Of a stretch of 64,000 nucleotides of DNA, positions 17,816 to 26,498 are shown piece by piece. The position numbers were made by a program, and so were the translations under genes. Where the stretch lies: contig CP173058.1 in NCBI GenBank assembly GCA_044772875.1, positions 1,488,001-1,552,000 of the forward strand. The letters run 5' to 3'. The DNA comes from Morganella morganii_D (lineage in GTDB: Bacteria; Pseudomonadota; Gammaproteobacteria; Enterobacterales; Enterobacteriaceae). The notes under the pieces are model-generated. The model had not been told where the DNA came from. It ran no database searches and saw nothing but the letters and a program-made list of their open reading frames with translations. How positions within the stretch are numbered: position 1 is the first letter of the stretch; each line of letters starts with the position of its first letter.

Positions 17816-19363
17816 ATGGAAATATCAATGCGGCAGGCCTTCCTGAAGAACTTCATGGGTCACTCTCCTGACTGGTATAAGCTTGCTATTATTCTCTTTT
17901 TAATTGTAAATCCGGTTGTTTACTTCTTTATTGACCCTTTTACAGCCGGCTGGCTGCTGGTCATTGAATTTATTTTTACCCTCGCGATGGCGCTGAAGTG
18001 CTATCCGCTGCAACCCGGCGGTCTGCTGGCAATTGAGGCGGTACTGATCGGAATGACATCGCCGGCACAAATCAGCCATGAAATTGTGAATAACCTTGAG
18101 GTTATCCTGCTGCTGATCTTTATGGTTGCCGGTATTTACTTTATGAAGCAGCTGCTGCTGTTTTTGTTTACCAAACTGCTCCTTTCTATCCGTTCCAAAC
18201 GCGCGCTTTCGCTTGCGTTTTGTCTGGCAAGCGCATTTTTATCCGCGTTTCTGGATGCACTGACGGTTATTGCTGTGGTGATCAGTGTGTCTGTCGGGTT
18301 TTACGCGATTTATCATCAGTACGCCTCCTCCGGCAAAGAAACAGTGACACTCAGTGATGATGAATTTATCGACAGCACAGAAAAACGTCAGACACTGGAT
18401 CAGTTCCGCGCCTTCCTGCGCAGCCTGATGATGCATGCCGGTATCGGTACCGCTCTGGGCGGCGTGATGACTATGGTGGGTGAGCCGCAGAACCTGATTA
18501 TTGCCAAACATGCCGGATGGGATTTCGTTAACTTTTTCCTGCGTATGGCGCCGGTGACCATTCCGGTGTTTGTCTGCGGCCTGCTGGTCTGTTACCTGGT
18601 GGAACGATTTAAACTGTTTGGTTACGGTGCAGAACTGCCGGAACGGGTCAGGGCTGTACTCGAGGATAATGCACAAAAATCCGCGGTACGCCGGACCAAA
18701 CAGGAAAAAATGCAGCTGATTGTTCAGGGTATTATCGGTATCTGGCTGATCACCGCACTGGCTTTTCATCTGGCCGAAGTCGGGCTGATTGGTTTGTCCG
18801 TCATTATTCTGGCGACCGCATTCTGCGGGGTCACCGAGGAGCATGCACTGGGTGAGGCATTTGAGGAAGCACTGCCGTTTACCGCACTGCTGACCGTGTT
18901 CTTCTCTGTTGTCGCGGTGATTGTCGACCAGAAATTATTTACACCGTTTATCCAGTTCGTTCTCAGTTCAGACCCGTCCTCGCAACTGTCACTGTTCTAT
19001 CTGTTCAACGGCCTGCTCTCAGCGGTATCCGATAACGTCTTTGTCGGCACGGTATATATTAATGAAGCAATGACGGCAATGAAGGCCGGGCTGGTATCCT
19101 ATACACAGTATGAATATCTGGCCGTTGCTATCAATACAGGGACGAACCTGCCGTCAGTGGCAACACCAAACGGTCAGGCCGCATTCCTGTTCCTGCTGAC
19201 TTCCGCTCTGGCTCCGCTGATCCGGCTTTCTTACGGAAAAATGGTGATCATGGCCCTGCCTTACACCGTTGTGATGACGCTGGTCGGTTTCTTCGGCGTT
19301 GAATTATGGCTGGTACCAATTTCAGAATGGATGGCTGCAAATGGTGTGATCACACTGCCGTAA
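17816..19363 (+). CDS. nhaB: Na+/H+ antiporter NhaB
   Basis: Inner-membrane electrogenic sodium/proton antiporter for sodium export at neutral pH. The product has 515 residues (513 in E. coli) with about 12 membrane segments. Conserved stretches include SPDWYKLAIILFLIVNP, FLSAFLDALTV with its buried acidic residue, and GEPQNLIIAKHAGW. The frame opens at 17771; the ATG at 17816 is chosen because it gives the family MEIS start, with GGAGGA about 13 bases upstream. It is followed by its own terminator and then dsbB. Confidence 0.96.
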   Translation: MEISMRQAFLKNFMGHSPDWYKLAIILFLIVNPVVYFFIDPFTAGWLLVIEFIFTLAMALKCYPLQPGGLLAIEAVLIGMTSPAQISHEIVNNLEVILLLIFMVAGIYFMKQLLLFLFTKLLLSIRSKRALSLAFCLASAFLSAFLDALTVIAVVISVSVGFYAIYHQYASSGKETVTLSDDEFIDSTEKRQTLDQFRAFLRSLMMHAGIGTALGGVMTMVGEPQNLIIAKHAGWDFVNFFLRMAPVTIPVFVCGLLVCYLVERFKLFGYGAELPERVRAVLEDNAQKSAVRRTKQEKMQLIVQGIIGIWLITALAFHLAEVGLIGLSVIILATAFCGVTEEHALGEAFEEALPFTALLTVFFSVVAVIVDQKLFTPFIQFVLSSDPSSQLSLFYLFNGLLSAVSDNVFVGTVYINEAMTAMKAGLVSYTQYEYLAVAINTGTNLPSVATPNGQAAFLFLLTSALAPLIRLSYGKMVIMALPYTVVMTLVGFFGVELWLVPISEWMAANGVITLP

Positions 19364-19383
19364 CCGACTTTTTACACTACACT

Positions 19384-19414
19384 AACCGGAATAACCGTAT
19401 TATTCCGGTTTTTT
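19384..19414 (+). terminator. Terminator after nhaB
   Basis: AACCGGAATA and TATTCCGGTT pair around a short loop, followed by seven T. It starts about 20 bases after the nhaB stop. Confidence 0.9.
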
Positions 19415-19521
19415 TATTTCTGTCAGCTGCAACTGCGGAAAAGGGATGCGCAGCTGTACTTTTTATCGTACAGTCGCTGCGTTAGTCTGTTTCTTACTAA
19501 TTGGATAACACGGATACAATT

Positions 19522-20052
19522 ATGCTGACTTACCTTTATGAGTGTTCGCGGGGCCGCAGTGCATGGTTTTTACTGATGATTTCCGCACTGGCGCTCGACG
19601 GTATCGCTCTGTTCTTTCAGCACGGAATGGGATTACAGCCGTGTGTGATGTGTATTTATGAACGTATTGCGGTTCTGGGTATTGCGTTTGCCGGTTTCCT
19701 CGGCTGGATAGCACCGCGCAGCGCCATCATCCGCTGGCTGGCCATTGCCCTGTGGATTTACAGCGGTATTGCCGGATTGCAACTGTCATGGGAACATACC
19801 ATGATCCAGCTCTACCCGTCCCCGTTCAATACCTGTGATTTCTTTGTGAATTTCCCGGAATGGCTGCCGCTCAATACATGGCTGCCGTCTGTGTTTGAAG
19901 CATCCGGTGACTGTGCGGTTCAGCAGTGGGTGTTCCTGAAACTGGATATGCCGCAGTGGCTTATCGGTATTTTTGCTGTGTATCTGCTTATCAGTGCGCT
20001 GGTACTGTTATCCCAGTTTATTCACCGCAAACAACCGCGCCGTCTGTTCTGA
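19522..20052 (+). CDS. dsbB: Disulfide bond formation protein DsbB
   Basis: Inner-membrane quinone reductase that reoxidises DsbA. It has 176 residues, the E. coli length, with four membrane helices. The first redox pair is Cys41 and Cys44 in QPCVMCIYERIA. The second pair is Cys105 in PFNTCDFF and Cys131 in ASGDCAVQQW. The ATG at 19522 gives the conserved start; an in-frame TTG seven codons earlier is less likely. The gene ends 16 bases before a terminator. Confidence 0.96.
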   Translation: MLTYLYECSRGRSAWFLLMISALALDGIALFFQHGMGLQPCVMCIYERIAVLGIAFAGFLGWIAPRSAIIRWLAIALWIYSGIAGLQLSWEHTMIQLYPSPFNTCDFFVNFPEWLPLNTWLPSVFEASGDCAVQQWVFLKLDMPQWLIGIFAVYLLISALVLLSQFIHRKQPRRLF

Positions 20053-20067
20053 CCGGCTCTGCTGAGT

Positions 20068-20096
20068 AACAGCCGCGTCACCCTGACGCGGCTGTT
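20068..20096 (+). terminator. Terminator after dsbB
   Basis: AACAGCCGCGTCA and TGACGCGGCTGTT form a near-perfect stem around a CCC loop. The T run is poor, and the hairpin lies between convergent genes, so it may act on both strands. Confidence 0.75.
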
Positions 20097-20105
20097 CAGA
20101 ACTCA

Positions 20106-20411
20106 TTACAATACCGATCCGCAACTTCCGGAAAGCAGTGATTGCTGGCTGCAACGTTTGCCGTTGGCGAACTGACACCCCGGCGTCTGTGCGCCGTTCA
20201 GCTCGCGGATAAGAGACGGTGTTCCGCCTGCATAGCTGCAACTGGCACGGGCATCTTCGGTTAAATCAATTAACGGTTGCTGGTAACGCGGGAGCTGTTT
20301 CTGCTGCACTGTATCCGGTGAACTGCTGCAACCGGCAGCAAACGTCGCCGCCACAACAATAACACTGCACAATACCCGCCCCGGCCGGCGGAAAAATGGA
20401 ACTGATATCAT
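20106..20411 (-). CDS. Small DUF333-like lipoprotein
   Basis: A 101-residue lipoprotein. The N-terminal signal ends in the lipobox TFAAGC with Cys28, followed by SSSPDTV. The C-terminal part has the Cys and Gly spacing of DUF333 proteins: SCSYAGGTPSLI, GAQTPGCQFANGKRC and LLSGSCG. The domain function is unknown. A longer open frame runs upstream to 20780, but it overlaps the EmrE-like gene in another frame. The ATG at 20411, with GAGG eight bases before it, fits a signal peptide start. Confidence 0.75.
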   Translation of the reverse strand: MISVPFFRRPGRVLCSVIVVAATFAAGCSSSPDTVQQKQLPRYQQPLIDLTEDARASCSYAGGTPSLIRELNGAQTPGCQFANGKRCSQQSLLSGSCGSVL

Positions 20412-20440
20412 GATAATGGCCTCATAGCTGCTGGTGCAGC

Positions 20441-20773
20441 TCAGTGAACACTGCTTTCCGAGAATAAATTTATCACTAACACTCCCGCAATAATGAGAGC
20501 CATCCCGATAACTGCGGGTAAATCCAGTTTCTGGTGATAGATAAAATAGGCGGCGGCAGAGACAATCACAATCCCCAGACCGGACCAGATAGCATAAGCG
20601 ATCCCCAGCGGCATCATCCGCACTACCTGAGACAGCGCCCAGAACGACACACAATAACCGATCACCACCACGACCGACGGTATCAGCCGGGTAAAACCGT
20701 CCGCCGCCCGTAACATTGAGGTCGCCACCACTTCCGCCCCCACAGCCAGCGTCAGCCATAATAACCCGTTCAT
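20441..20773 (-). CDS. emrE: Small multidrug resistance (SMR) efflux protein, EmrE-like
   Basis: Four-helix proton-coupled exporter of cationic lipophilic compounds, acting as a dual-topology dimer. It has 110 residues, as in EmrE. The essential Glu14 is in VGAEVVATSML. The segments IPSVVVVIGYCVSFWALS, GIAYAIWSGLGIV and DLPAVIGMALIIAGVLVINL match EmrE closely. GGGTGA precedes the ATG. It has only a short gap to the downstream lipoprotein gene. Substrates cannot be told from sequence. Confidence 0.9.
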   Translation of the reverse strand: MNGLLWLTLAVGAEVVATSMLRAADGFTRLIPSVVVVIGYCVSFWALSQVVRMMPLGIAYAIWSGLGIVIVSAAAYFIYHQKLDLPAVIGMALIIAGVLVINLFSESSVH

Positions 20774-20870
20774 AAATCACCCGTTTAATGTATTTATCAT
20801 TCAGTAAGCCGGATATTATAAAGAAATCCGGAAAAAAATCCCGCAGCGACCGGTGCGGGATTATATTAAT

Positions 20871-22091
20871 TTATGACGGATTGTGAGAGGTAATGCGGCT
20901 CTCCGCCTTCGGTCTTTGCACAAACAGCGCCCGGTAACGGCTGAAAACAAAAAGTGATATAAGCACACCCGCCACGGCAAATACCGCGCCGGCATACCCT
21001 ATCTGTTCCATACCCAGATGAATAATTACCTGATTACCAAGCAGCGCGCCGCCGCCGATACCGATATTAAAAATTCCCGAATAAACAGACATCGCCAGGT
21101 CGGTTGCATCCGGTGACAAATCAATGACTTTGACCTGTAGTCCCAGCCCGGTACACATCATACCTATCCCCCAGACAATCCCGAGGATAATCAGCCCGGT
21201 ATCCGTCATACGGCTGGTCATCAACAGCATCAGACACACTGTCAGTAATGTTATCGCCGCAGGCAGGAATACCAGCGGCAGCCGGGTGTTATAACGGCTG
21301 AAAATCACGCTGCCGATGATCCCCGCAGCGCCGAAAATCAGCAGAAACAGGGTGGCAAAATCCTGTGATTTACCGGCAACTGTCTGCACAAACGGCTCAA
21401 TATAGTTATATGCCGTGAAATGCCCTGTCACCACAATCGCCGTCAGCACAAAAATCCCCGCTAAAGCAGGTCGTCTGAACAATACCGGAATACTTTTCAG
21501 TGAGCCGGAATGCTCACTCGGTAACAACGGCAGAAAACGCGCCATCGCCACCATAGTAAGCAGTGCCAGACCACCGATACAAAAGAACGTCATCCGCCAG
21601 CCGACCCACTGCCCGATAACACGGCCGATGGGCAGCCCCAGCACTGTTGCCAGTGCTGTGCCGGTCGCCAGCAATCCCAGTGCCTGTGATTTTTTACCCG
21701 GTGGTGCCATCCTGACAGCCAGGGATGCTGTGATCGACCAGAACACCGCGTGCGCCAGTGCCACACCAATCCGGCTGACCACCAGCACATCAAAACGCTG
21801 CGCCAGCCCTGATACAATGTGGCTTATCACAAATACCGTAAACAGCCAGAGCAACAATTTCCGCCGTTCAATACGTGCCGTCAGCAGCATCAGCGGCAGC
21901 GAGGTCAGCGCCACCACCCAGGCATAAATTGTGATTATCAGTCCGGTCTGCGCGGGTTGCATCGCAAAACCTGCCGAGATATCACTCAGCAGCGCAACCG
22001 GAATAAATTCAGTGGTATTAAACACAAATGCCGCTATCGCAAGTACCATCACCCGCAACCAGGCCTGGTTTCGTGACAGGGTTTCAGTCAT
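20871..22091 (-). CDS. sotB: Major facilitator exporter, SotB type (sugar/arabinose efflux)
   Basis: A 12-helix MFS transporter of 406 residues. It matches E. coli SotB (YdeA) throughout, including FNTTEFIPVALLSDI, RIGVALAHAVFWSITASLA and SGIFNIGIGGGALLGNQV. SotB exports sugars such as arabinose and IPTG; other substrates are possible. The frame opens at 22211, but the ATG at 22091 follows GGGGGGACC and gives the family start MTETLSRNQAW. A 26 bp perfect palindrome lies just upstream and may control it. Confidence 0.9.
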   Translation of the reverse strand: MTETLSRNQAWLRVMVLAIAAFVFNTTEFIPVALLSDISAGFAMQPAQTGLIITIYAWVVALTSLPLMLLTARIERRKLLLWLFTVFVISHIVSGLAQRFDVLVVSRIGVALAHAVFWSITASLAVRMAPPGKKSQALGLLATGTALATVLGLPIGRVIGQWVGWRMTFFCIGGLALLTMVAMARFLPLLPSEHSGSLKSIPVLFRRPALAGIFVLTAIVVTGHFTAYNYIEPFVQTVAGKSQDFATLFLLIFGAAGIIGSVIFSRYNTRLPLVFLPAAITLLTVCLMLLMTSRMTDTGLIILGIVWGIGMMCTGLGLQVKVIDLSPDATDLAMSVYSGIFNIGIGGGALLGNQVIIHLGMEQIGYAGAVFAVAGVLISLFVFSRYRALFVQRPKAESRITSHNPS

Positions 22092-22108
22092 TATGGTCCC
22101 CCCGTAAA

Positions 22109-22134
22109 AAATAGCTGTATCGATACAGCTATTT
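22109..22134. promoter_or_regulatory. 26 bp perfect palindrome upstream of sotB, candidate operator
   Basis: AAATAGCTGTATC followed by GATACAGCTATTT is a perfect dyad centred between 22121 and 22122. It lies 18-43 bases before the sotB start, in the leader region. No regulator gene is adjacent. It could be a repressor operator or an RNA hairpin; the lack of a loop favours DNA binding. Confidence 0.55.
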
Positions 22135-22226
22135 AGCAGAAAAGTGTGATCATGATAACACATATGATTTTTACGGGAAATGCGGGAACAGAGGGGAATG
22201 CCCGGTATCATGACCGGGCGACAGCA

Positions 22227-22670
22227 TTATAACGCGCGTTTTGACTGCGCCGGAATGGCATCAAAAATGGCTTTTAACTGCTCTTTTTTCAGTGTCGGCC
22301 CGACAATCCGGACACGGCGGCTGTTTGCAGGGTGATAACTCAGAATACAGGAATCCGTGGAAAAAGAGACCATTAACGCTTTCAGTCCCTTCACTTCCTG
22401 TAAGGAAAAATGTCCGCCGTCAAACGGCATAGACACCACTTTACCGACAGCAATTTTGGACGTCAGTTTATCGCCATACACTTTGATTACCGGAAATTGT
22501 GCAATATAGACATACACCGTCAGACCCAGTGCGGCAGCCACACCCGGCATCCGGGTCTGAAATAAATACGCCAGTGCGATATAAAGAATAATAACCACAA
22601 AGAATGTAATAGCGCAGGTGATAATTCTGCGTTTCTGATCAACCTGATATACCGTTTCTGCTGAACTCAT
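22227..22670 (-). CDS. Putative inner membrane protein, unknown family
   Basis: A 147-residue protein not recognised. It has two likely membrane helices at about residues 16-36 (ITCAITFFVVIILYIALAYL) and 42-60 (GVAAALGLTVYVYIAQFPVI). A soluble C-terminal half follows, with GKVVSMPFDGGHFSLQEVKG and a lysine-rich end, KKEQLKAIFDAIPAQSKRAL. AGGATAGTT precedes the ATG at 22670. It lies downstream of a small membrane frame and upstream of nothing obviously related. The layout resembles small two-helix proteins with a cytosolic PH-like domain, but that is only an impression. Confidence 0.65.
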   Translation of the reverse strand: MSSAETVYQVDQKRRIITCAITFFVVIILYIALAYLFQTRMPGVAAALGLTVYVYIAQFPVIKVYGDKLTSKIAVGKVVSMPFDGGHFSLQEVKGLKALMVSFSTDSCILSYHPANSRRVRIVGPTLKKEQLKAIFDAIPAQSKRAL

Positions 22671-22809
22671 AACCTATCCTGTTACTGAATTTCCGCTGCC
22701 GGAAAAATAAAAAGAAATTAAGGCCGGACAGAATAACGAAAATACCGCCGATTGACAGTAAGATTCCGGGAAAAAATGATCCCTGTGTACCCGGCAGATA
22801 TCCCGGCAT
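22639..22809 (-). CDS. Possible 56-residue membrane protein
   Basis: A short frame with one convincing membrane helix (ILLSIGGIFVILSGLNFFLF) followed by basic residues RQRK. Its 3' end overlaps the start of the next gene by 32 bases. The frame is open to 22845, but that part lies within a terminator hairpin; the ATG at 22809 has no clear ribosome site. It may be real or the remnant of a longer gene. Confidence 0.3.
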   Translation of the reverse strand: MPGYLPGTQGSFFPGILLSIGGIFVILSGLNFFLFFRQRKFSNRIGYEFSRNGISG

Positions 22810-22811
22810 GC

Positions 22812-22842
22812 AAAAGAATACGGCGGTAACCCCGCCGTATTT
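22812..22842 (-). terminator. Terminator of the 67-residue hypothetical gene
   Basis: On the minus strand AATACGGCGG and CCGCCGTATT pair around a GGTTA loop, followed by CTTTTG. It begins six bases after the stop of the upstream small gene. Confidence 0.8.
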
Positions 22843-22847
22843 CACTG

Positions 22848-23051
22848 TTACAGCTTGCAGATATTCACGATGACATAACGTGCCGCGTTAATATTATGCT
22901 TTGCCGCATCTGCGGCGGCTGCGTTATTAAACAGCGCGATAAAACGGTCCGCCTCCGTTCTGCTGATATCCGTATGAATTGCCACCTGGCTGCGGAATAA
23001 TACAGAGCCGGTTAACCCCAGACCTTCATAACACACAATATATTTATCCAT
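22848..23051 (-). CDS. Hypothetical 67-residue protein
   Basis: Not recognised. The product starts MDKYIVCYEGLGL and includes an alanine-rich helix FNNAAAADAAKHNINAARYV; no signal peptide or membrane helix is evident. The frame also opens from a TTG at 23072, seven codons earlier. AGGAA lies 12 bases before the ATG and AAGGAT directly abuts it, so the start is not settled. A strong terminator right after the stop supports a real transcription unit. Confidence 0.6.
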   Translation of the reverse strand: MDKYIVCYEGLGLTGSVLFRSQVAIHTDISRTEADRFIALFNNAAAADAAKHNINAARYVIVNICKL

Positions 23052-23148
23052 ATCCTTCTGAATTTCCTGCAATGATCACTGCATCCTATCATAATGCGTA
23101 TTACCGGCCGGGGTTATCAGTATTTCCTTAAATTCACAGCCACGACTG

Positions 23149-24441
23149 TTATTTTAACGCCCGCCCTTCTTTTGCACCCAACGGAGTGTGAAGCTGTGAC
23201 GGTACAAATACGCCGGTGCTGTCATTACGCCCCTGTAATAATACTTTGGCATCCTTCTGGCCATGTTCTTTCACGGCCTGCTTTGATAATTGACCGATAA
23301 TGGTATCCGGTGAACGCAGACGGTTAATAATCAGTACCACCTCTGTATCCGGGAAATCGGACATCATATTCTGATCGCCTTCACTGTCACCGGCGACTAA
23401 TAACGGTCCTTTACCGGCATATTTATTCTGAATAAACTTACGGATAGTCTCTGTTTTACCTTTACCCTGCGTCTGCGGATAAACCGGATCCAGATCTGAT
23501 GTCAGTTTATTATCTTTGGTACGCAGTAAATGCATGGCAAAAACCTGTGACTCCGGCACAGAATACGGTGCCTGTGTGACAATCGATTTAATCACTTCCA
23601 GATTCGATGCGGAAATCACGTAAACATCAATACCGGATTTTTGCAACACCTGATACAAATCCTGCATTTCCGGTACCAGACGGAAACCATTATGCCAGTC
23701 GGTTTCAACAACGCCTGCCTGCCCCGGTAACGATGCAGGGCTTTCCCATACCACGCCTTCAACCGGCTCTGATTTCTGCCATTCAATGGTTTTGGCGGTA
23801 ATACCCGCAACCTGCTCCGGTGTCATATTCATAAATAAATAGGTAACCCACGGATAGGAAACAGCATGATCAAATGTTCCGCCGATAGCCGCATATAAAT
23901 AGCGCATCTTGGTGATGAAATTCTGATAATGCGGTGATTTTTTGATTTCTGACAGCGGCTTGTCACCCTTCAGGCCATCATAATTATCATACAGCCACTG
24001 GTAGCTTTCCAGAATATCAGCTCCGACCTTATCAATATTGACCGGTTTACCGTCTTTGTTGTTGAAATCAGCAGAAAAGTCCGCAGCAGGAATATCTTTG
24101 AAAATAACAGATTTCAGTTCCTGCGGTGTCATGGCAAATAACAGGTGTTCAAGCTGATATATCATCACCGCTTCTTCAATATCCAGAAATGCTGTCGTGT
24201 TATCAAAATCAAACACCGCATAATACGAGTGTGCCGGTGATTGTTTTGCTTTTGTAATCATGGCATCCAGGTGCTGTTTATTAAAGTTATCCCACTGTCC
24301 CTGCTGCAATACCTGTATTTCTGCCGATGTCTGTGATGCTGTGTTTGTATTCAAAGAAACAGTTTCAGCCTGTGCGTTCATATTCAGCGTCAGCAGACCG
24401 ACAGCCAGTGCAATAGCACTGTAACGATTAATAAATTTCAT
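23149..24441 (-). CDS. Periplasmic HAD-superfamily phosphatase
   Basis: A 430-residue exported hydrolase. The signal peptide of 25 residues ends MNAQAETV. HAD motif I is YAVFDFDNTTAF, with nucleophile Asp78 and Asp80. Motif II is the serine of YVISASNLEV. The lysine of motif III is probably within QGKGKTETIRKF, and motif IV is VAGDSEGDQNMM. A large cap of about 170 residues sits between motifs I and II. Pseudomonas phosphorylcholine phosphatase PchP has a similar export and motif layout, so a choline-phosphate or general phosphomonoesterase role is possible. It is a single-gene unit in the variable block. Confidence 0.8.
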   Translation of the reverse strand: MKFINRYSAIALAVGLLTLNMNAQAETVSLNTNTASQTSAEIQVLQQGQWDNFNKQHLDAMITKAKQSPAHSYYAVFDFDNTTAFLDIEEAVMIYQLEHLLFAMTPQELKSVIFKDIPAADFSADFNNKDGKPVNIDKVGADILESYQWLYDNYDGLKGDKPLSEIKKSPHYQNFITKMRYLYAAIGGTFDHAVSYPWVTYLFMNMTPEQVAGITAKTIEWQKSEPVEGVVWESPASLPGQAGVVETDWHNGFRLVPEMQDLYQVLQKSGIDVYVISASNLEVIKSIVTQAPYSVPESQVFAMHLLRTKDNKLTSDLDPVYPQTQGKGKTETIRKFIQNKYAGKGPLLVAGDSEGDQNMMSDFPDTEVVLIINRLRSPDTIIGQLSKQAVKEHGQKDAKVLLQGRNDSTGVFVPSQLHTPLGAKEGRALK

Positions 24442-24692
24442 TGATAATCCCCTTTGAAATAAAAAAACTCATAAAGGGATACCACAGGCTATTTTTTTGC
24501 TGTATCAAAAATCAGCAACGGATGGCATTAAGCGAAACTGATCACACTCTTTTGCCGGGTCTGTTCCGCAGGTTACGTGTTATTATCAGGACAGTCATAA
24601 TCCGGTTTTTCACAGCAGATAGATATTTTCTGTTATGACTTACGTTAGCTGAATACAGGGCACGCCTGCGGGAAAAAGCCGCAGATACCGGT

Positions 24693-25247
24693 TTATTTCA
24701 GTGTATACATGGTCAGTACAGTGTAAGTGACATCTTTTTCATCATTTATCTGTACCAGGTTGGCATTACTGACCACGCCCACCACAACTTCAGTATCTTC
24801 TGATTCATATTTGCGCTTAAACTGCCCGATTTTTCCTTTGGCTACTTTTGCTAGGAACGGCGTTTTGCGATCATATTCTTCATTTACCCCGGCCGGTTTG
24901 CCATAGGTTTTTTCCATTTCCGCATTAATTTTATCATATTCATTCAGTAATACTGTCTGATCATGGCTCCAGACACCAAAGCGGGATATCGCATTTAATT
25001 TCTGCCCTTCCGGTGAAAAAACCAGCATAAAGAATTGTTTTTTAACATCCGGTGATTCCAGGGCGCTGCATAATTGCCCGCCGTCCCGGGTTGTGGTGCA
25101 ATCAAACTCGTCCAGATTCAGCGCTTTTAATTCCGCGGGTGTCTGCCCCCATGTAAAGCCCCAGGGTGCTTCCGGTATTTTACTTTCTGTACCTGCGCAG
25201 CCGGATAATAATGCGGCCATAATCCCTGATAAGATAAATTTTCTCAT
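24693..25247 (-). CDS. Putative lipoprotein, unknown family
   Basis: A 184-residue protein with a lipoprotein signal: MRKFILSGIMAALLSGCAGTES, lipobox LLSGC with the lipidated Cys at about 17. The mature part begins PEAPWGFTWGQTPAELKAL, a pattern seen in small periplasmic proteins that begin with a WG.T motif. The function is unknown. The frame extends six codons upstream to 25265, but starting at 25247 gives a proper signal peptide. A 250-base gap separates it from the phosphatase gene; nothing convincing is seen there. Confidence 0.7.
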   Translation of the reverse strand: MRKFILSGIMAALLSGCAGTESKIPEAPWGFTWGQTPAELKALNLDEFDCTTTRDGGQLCSALESPDVKKQFFMLVFSPEGQKLNAISRFGVWSHDQTVLLNEYDKINAEMEKTYGKPAGVNEEYDRKTPFLAKVAKGKIGQFKRKYESEDTEVVVGVVSNANLVQINDEKDVTYTVLTMYTLK

Positions 25248-25420
25248 TGTCCCGCCCATATACATTGAGTTACTTATTGCCGATCATACCAAAGACCGGC
25301 AAGTGACCAGAAGTCTTACTGTCACTTCATTCATCAAAATCAGATTTGATGAAGATGTTACTGCGTAATTATACGCTTTATTCCGCGGAGATCCGGTATA
25401 TATACCCGGTTCCGCACGAT

Positions 25421-26020
25421 TTAATCAGTCAGACGGATATCAAGAACACGCAGCAGATTGAGGGCTTCGTATGCGGAAAATGTAGCTTCGGCCGTTTTGT
25501 TTTCGCGGATATCAATACAGAAAGAGTGAGAGCCGGTAAAATCCGCGCCTTCCAGACTGGTGTGCATAAACAGCGTATCGGTTAAATCACAGTCCTGTAT
25601 GACGGATTTATTCAGCTCCGCATGCCTGAAATCCGCATTATGGATCCGGCAGGATTCAAAGTGTGATTCATGTAACCTGAGGTCAAAAAAATTATTACTG
25701 TCCAGAATGCACTCTTTAAACACGAGCTGAGAATAAAAATCAAACTTCGGCCAGTATGCCCTGGTCCAGTCAATGCCGGTCATTTTTGTTCCGTTAAATT
25801 CCGTGCCGGAAAACCGGGTTTCCGGAACAGATAACAAGCTCATATTACACTGCTCAAACACACAGTCAGTGAAACGGCACCGCTGCGCAATCGCTGAACT
25901 GAAGTCACAACGGATAAATGTACACTCTTCAAATACCACATCACGGATTGTCTGGTCACTGAAATCCGCATTTTCAAACCCGGTATCTGTATATTCATGT
26001 TTATCTGCGATATCTGTCAT
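25421..26020 (-). CDS. Pentapeptide-repeat protein, Qnr/McbG-like
   Basis: A 199-residue soluble protein built of A(D/N/F)LXX-type repeats through most of its length, for example FENADFSDQ, FEECTFIRCDF, FTDCVFEQCNM, FRHAELNKS and LEGADFTGS. Such sequences form a right-handed quadrilateral beta-helix. The end, ATFSAYEALNLLRVLDIRL, lines up in style with the dimerisation end of Qnr (DNYQASLLMERLGI). Qnr, MfpA and McbG mimic DNA and protect gyrase, but many repeat proteins do other things. Gyrase protection is therefore only a hypothesis. It is transcribed alone, within a low-G+C block. Confidence 0.75.
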   Translation of the reverse strand: MTDIADKHEYTDTGFENADFSDQTIRDVVFEECTFIRCDFSSAIAQRCRFTDCVFEQCNMSLLSVPETRFSGTEFNGTKMTGIDWTRAYWPKFDFYSQLVFKECILDSNNFFDLRLHESHFESCRIHNADFRHAELNKSVIQDCDLTDTLFMHTSLEGADFTGSHSFCIDIRENKTAEATFSAYEALNLLRVLDIRLTD

Positions 26021-26129
26021 TACTTATCTCCGCTGGTATGCTGCTGTCCCTCAGAAAATACGCGTTTACTGAATTTTTTCATAGCCCTATCCGTTTTGAT
26101 ACAGGGATTTTTTTAGACATCCGGTGTGA

Positions 26130-26312
26130 TTAATAAATGCCTTTGGATCTCAGCTGTTCCCTGTAAATCTTCTGATTTTCACGGATGGTATTTACAGTGC
26201 TGTCTTTATACGGGTCATCTTTATTTTTTTCATATTTTTCAGGTTGTATACCGGATGACGCACATCCGGACAGGATCAGTACCATCAATATACTCAGTAT
26301 TTTTTTAGTCAC
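26130..26312 (-). CDS. Small lipoprotein, 60 residues
   Basis: The N-terminus MTKKILSILMVLILSGCASSG is a lipoprotein signal with lipobox ILSGC. The mature peptide of about 44 residues is charged and helical, with EKYEKNKDDPYKDSTVN and IRENQKIYREQLRSKGIY. No family is recognised. GGAGTAACGGCGTG lies upstream of the ATG. The last residue is followed by no clear terminator. Confidence 0.65.
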   Translation of the reverse strand: MTKKILSILMVLILSGCASSGIQPEKYEKNKDDPYKDSTVNTIRENQKIYREQLRSKGIY

Positions 26313-26498
26313 GCCGTTACTCCTTATATGATAAAACGTTACGTAAATAAACGGATATTACGCATCAATACGTAATCACCATATGTATAATTTGGCTATT
26401 TTACACAATATTCAGATTATTCTACCTTTTAAAAAAAGGGAAATACTGTAAACCTTCACACCAGCATGAATCATATGATTTCCGTAAATGAGGTAAGT

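Noticed and set aside
20412..20780. Upstream extension of the DUF333 lipoprotein frame to 224 codons
   Set aside because: The extension overlaps the EmrE-like gene in another frame and is glycine- and cysteine-rich in the manner of shadow frames; the lipoprotein signal starts at 20411.
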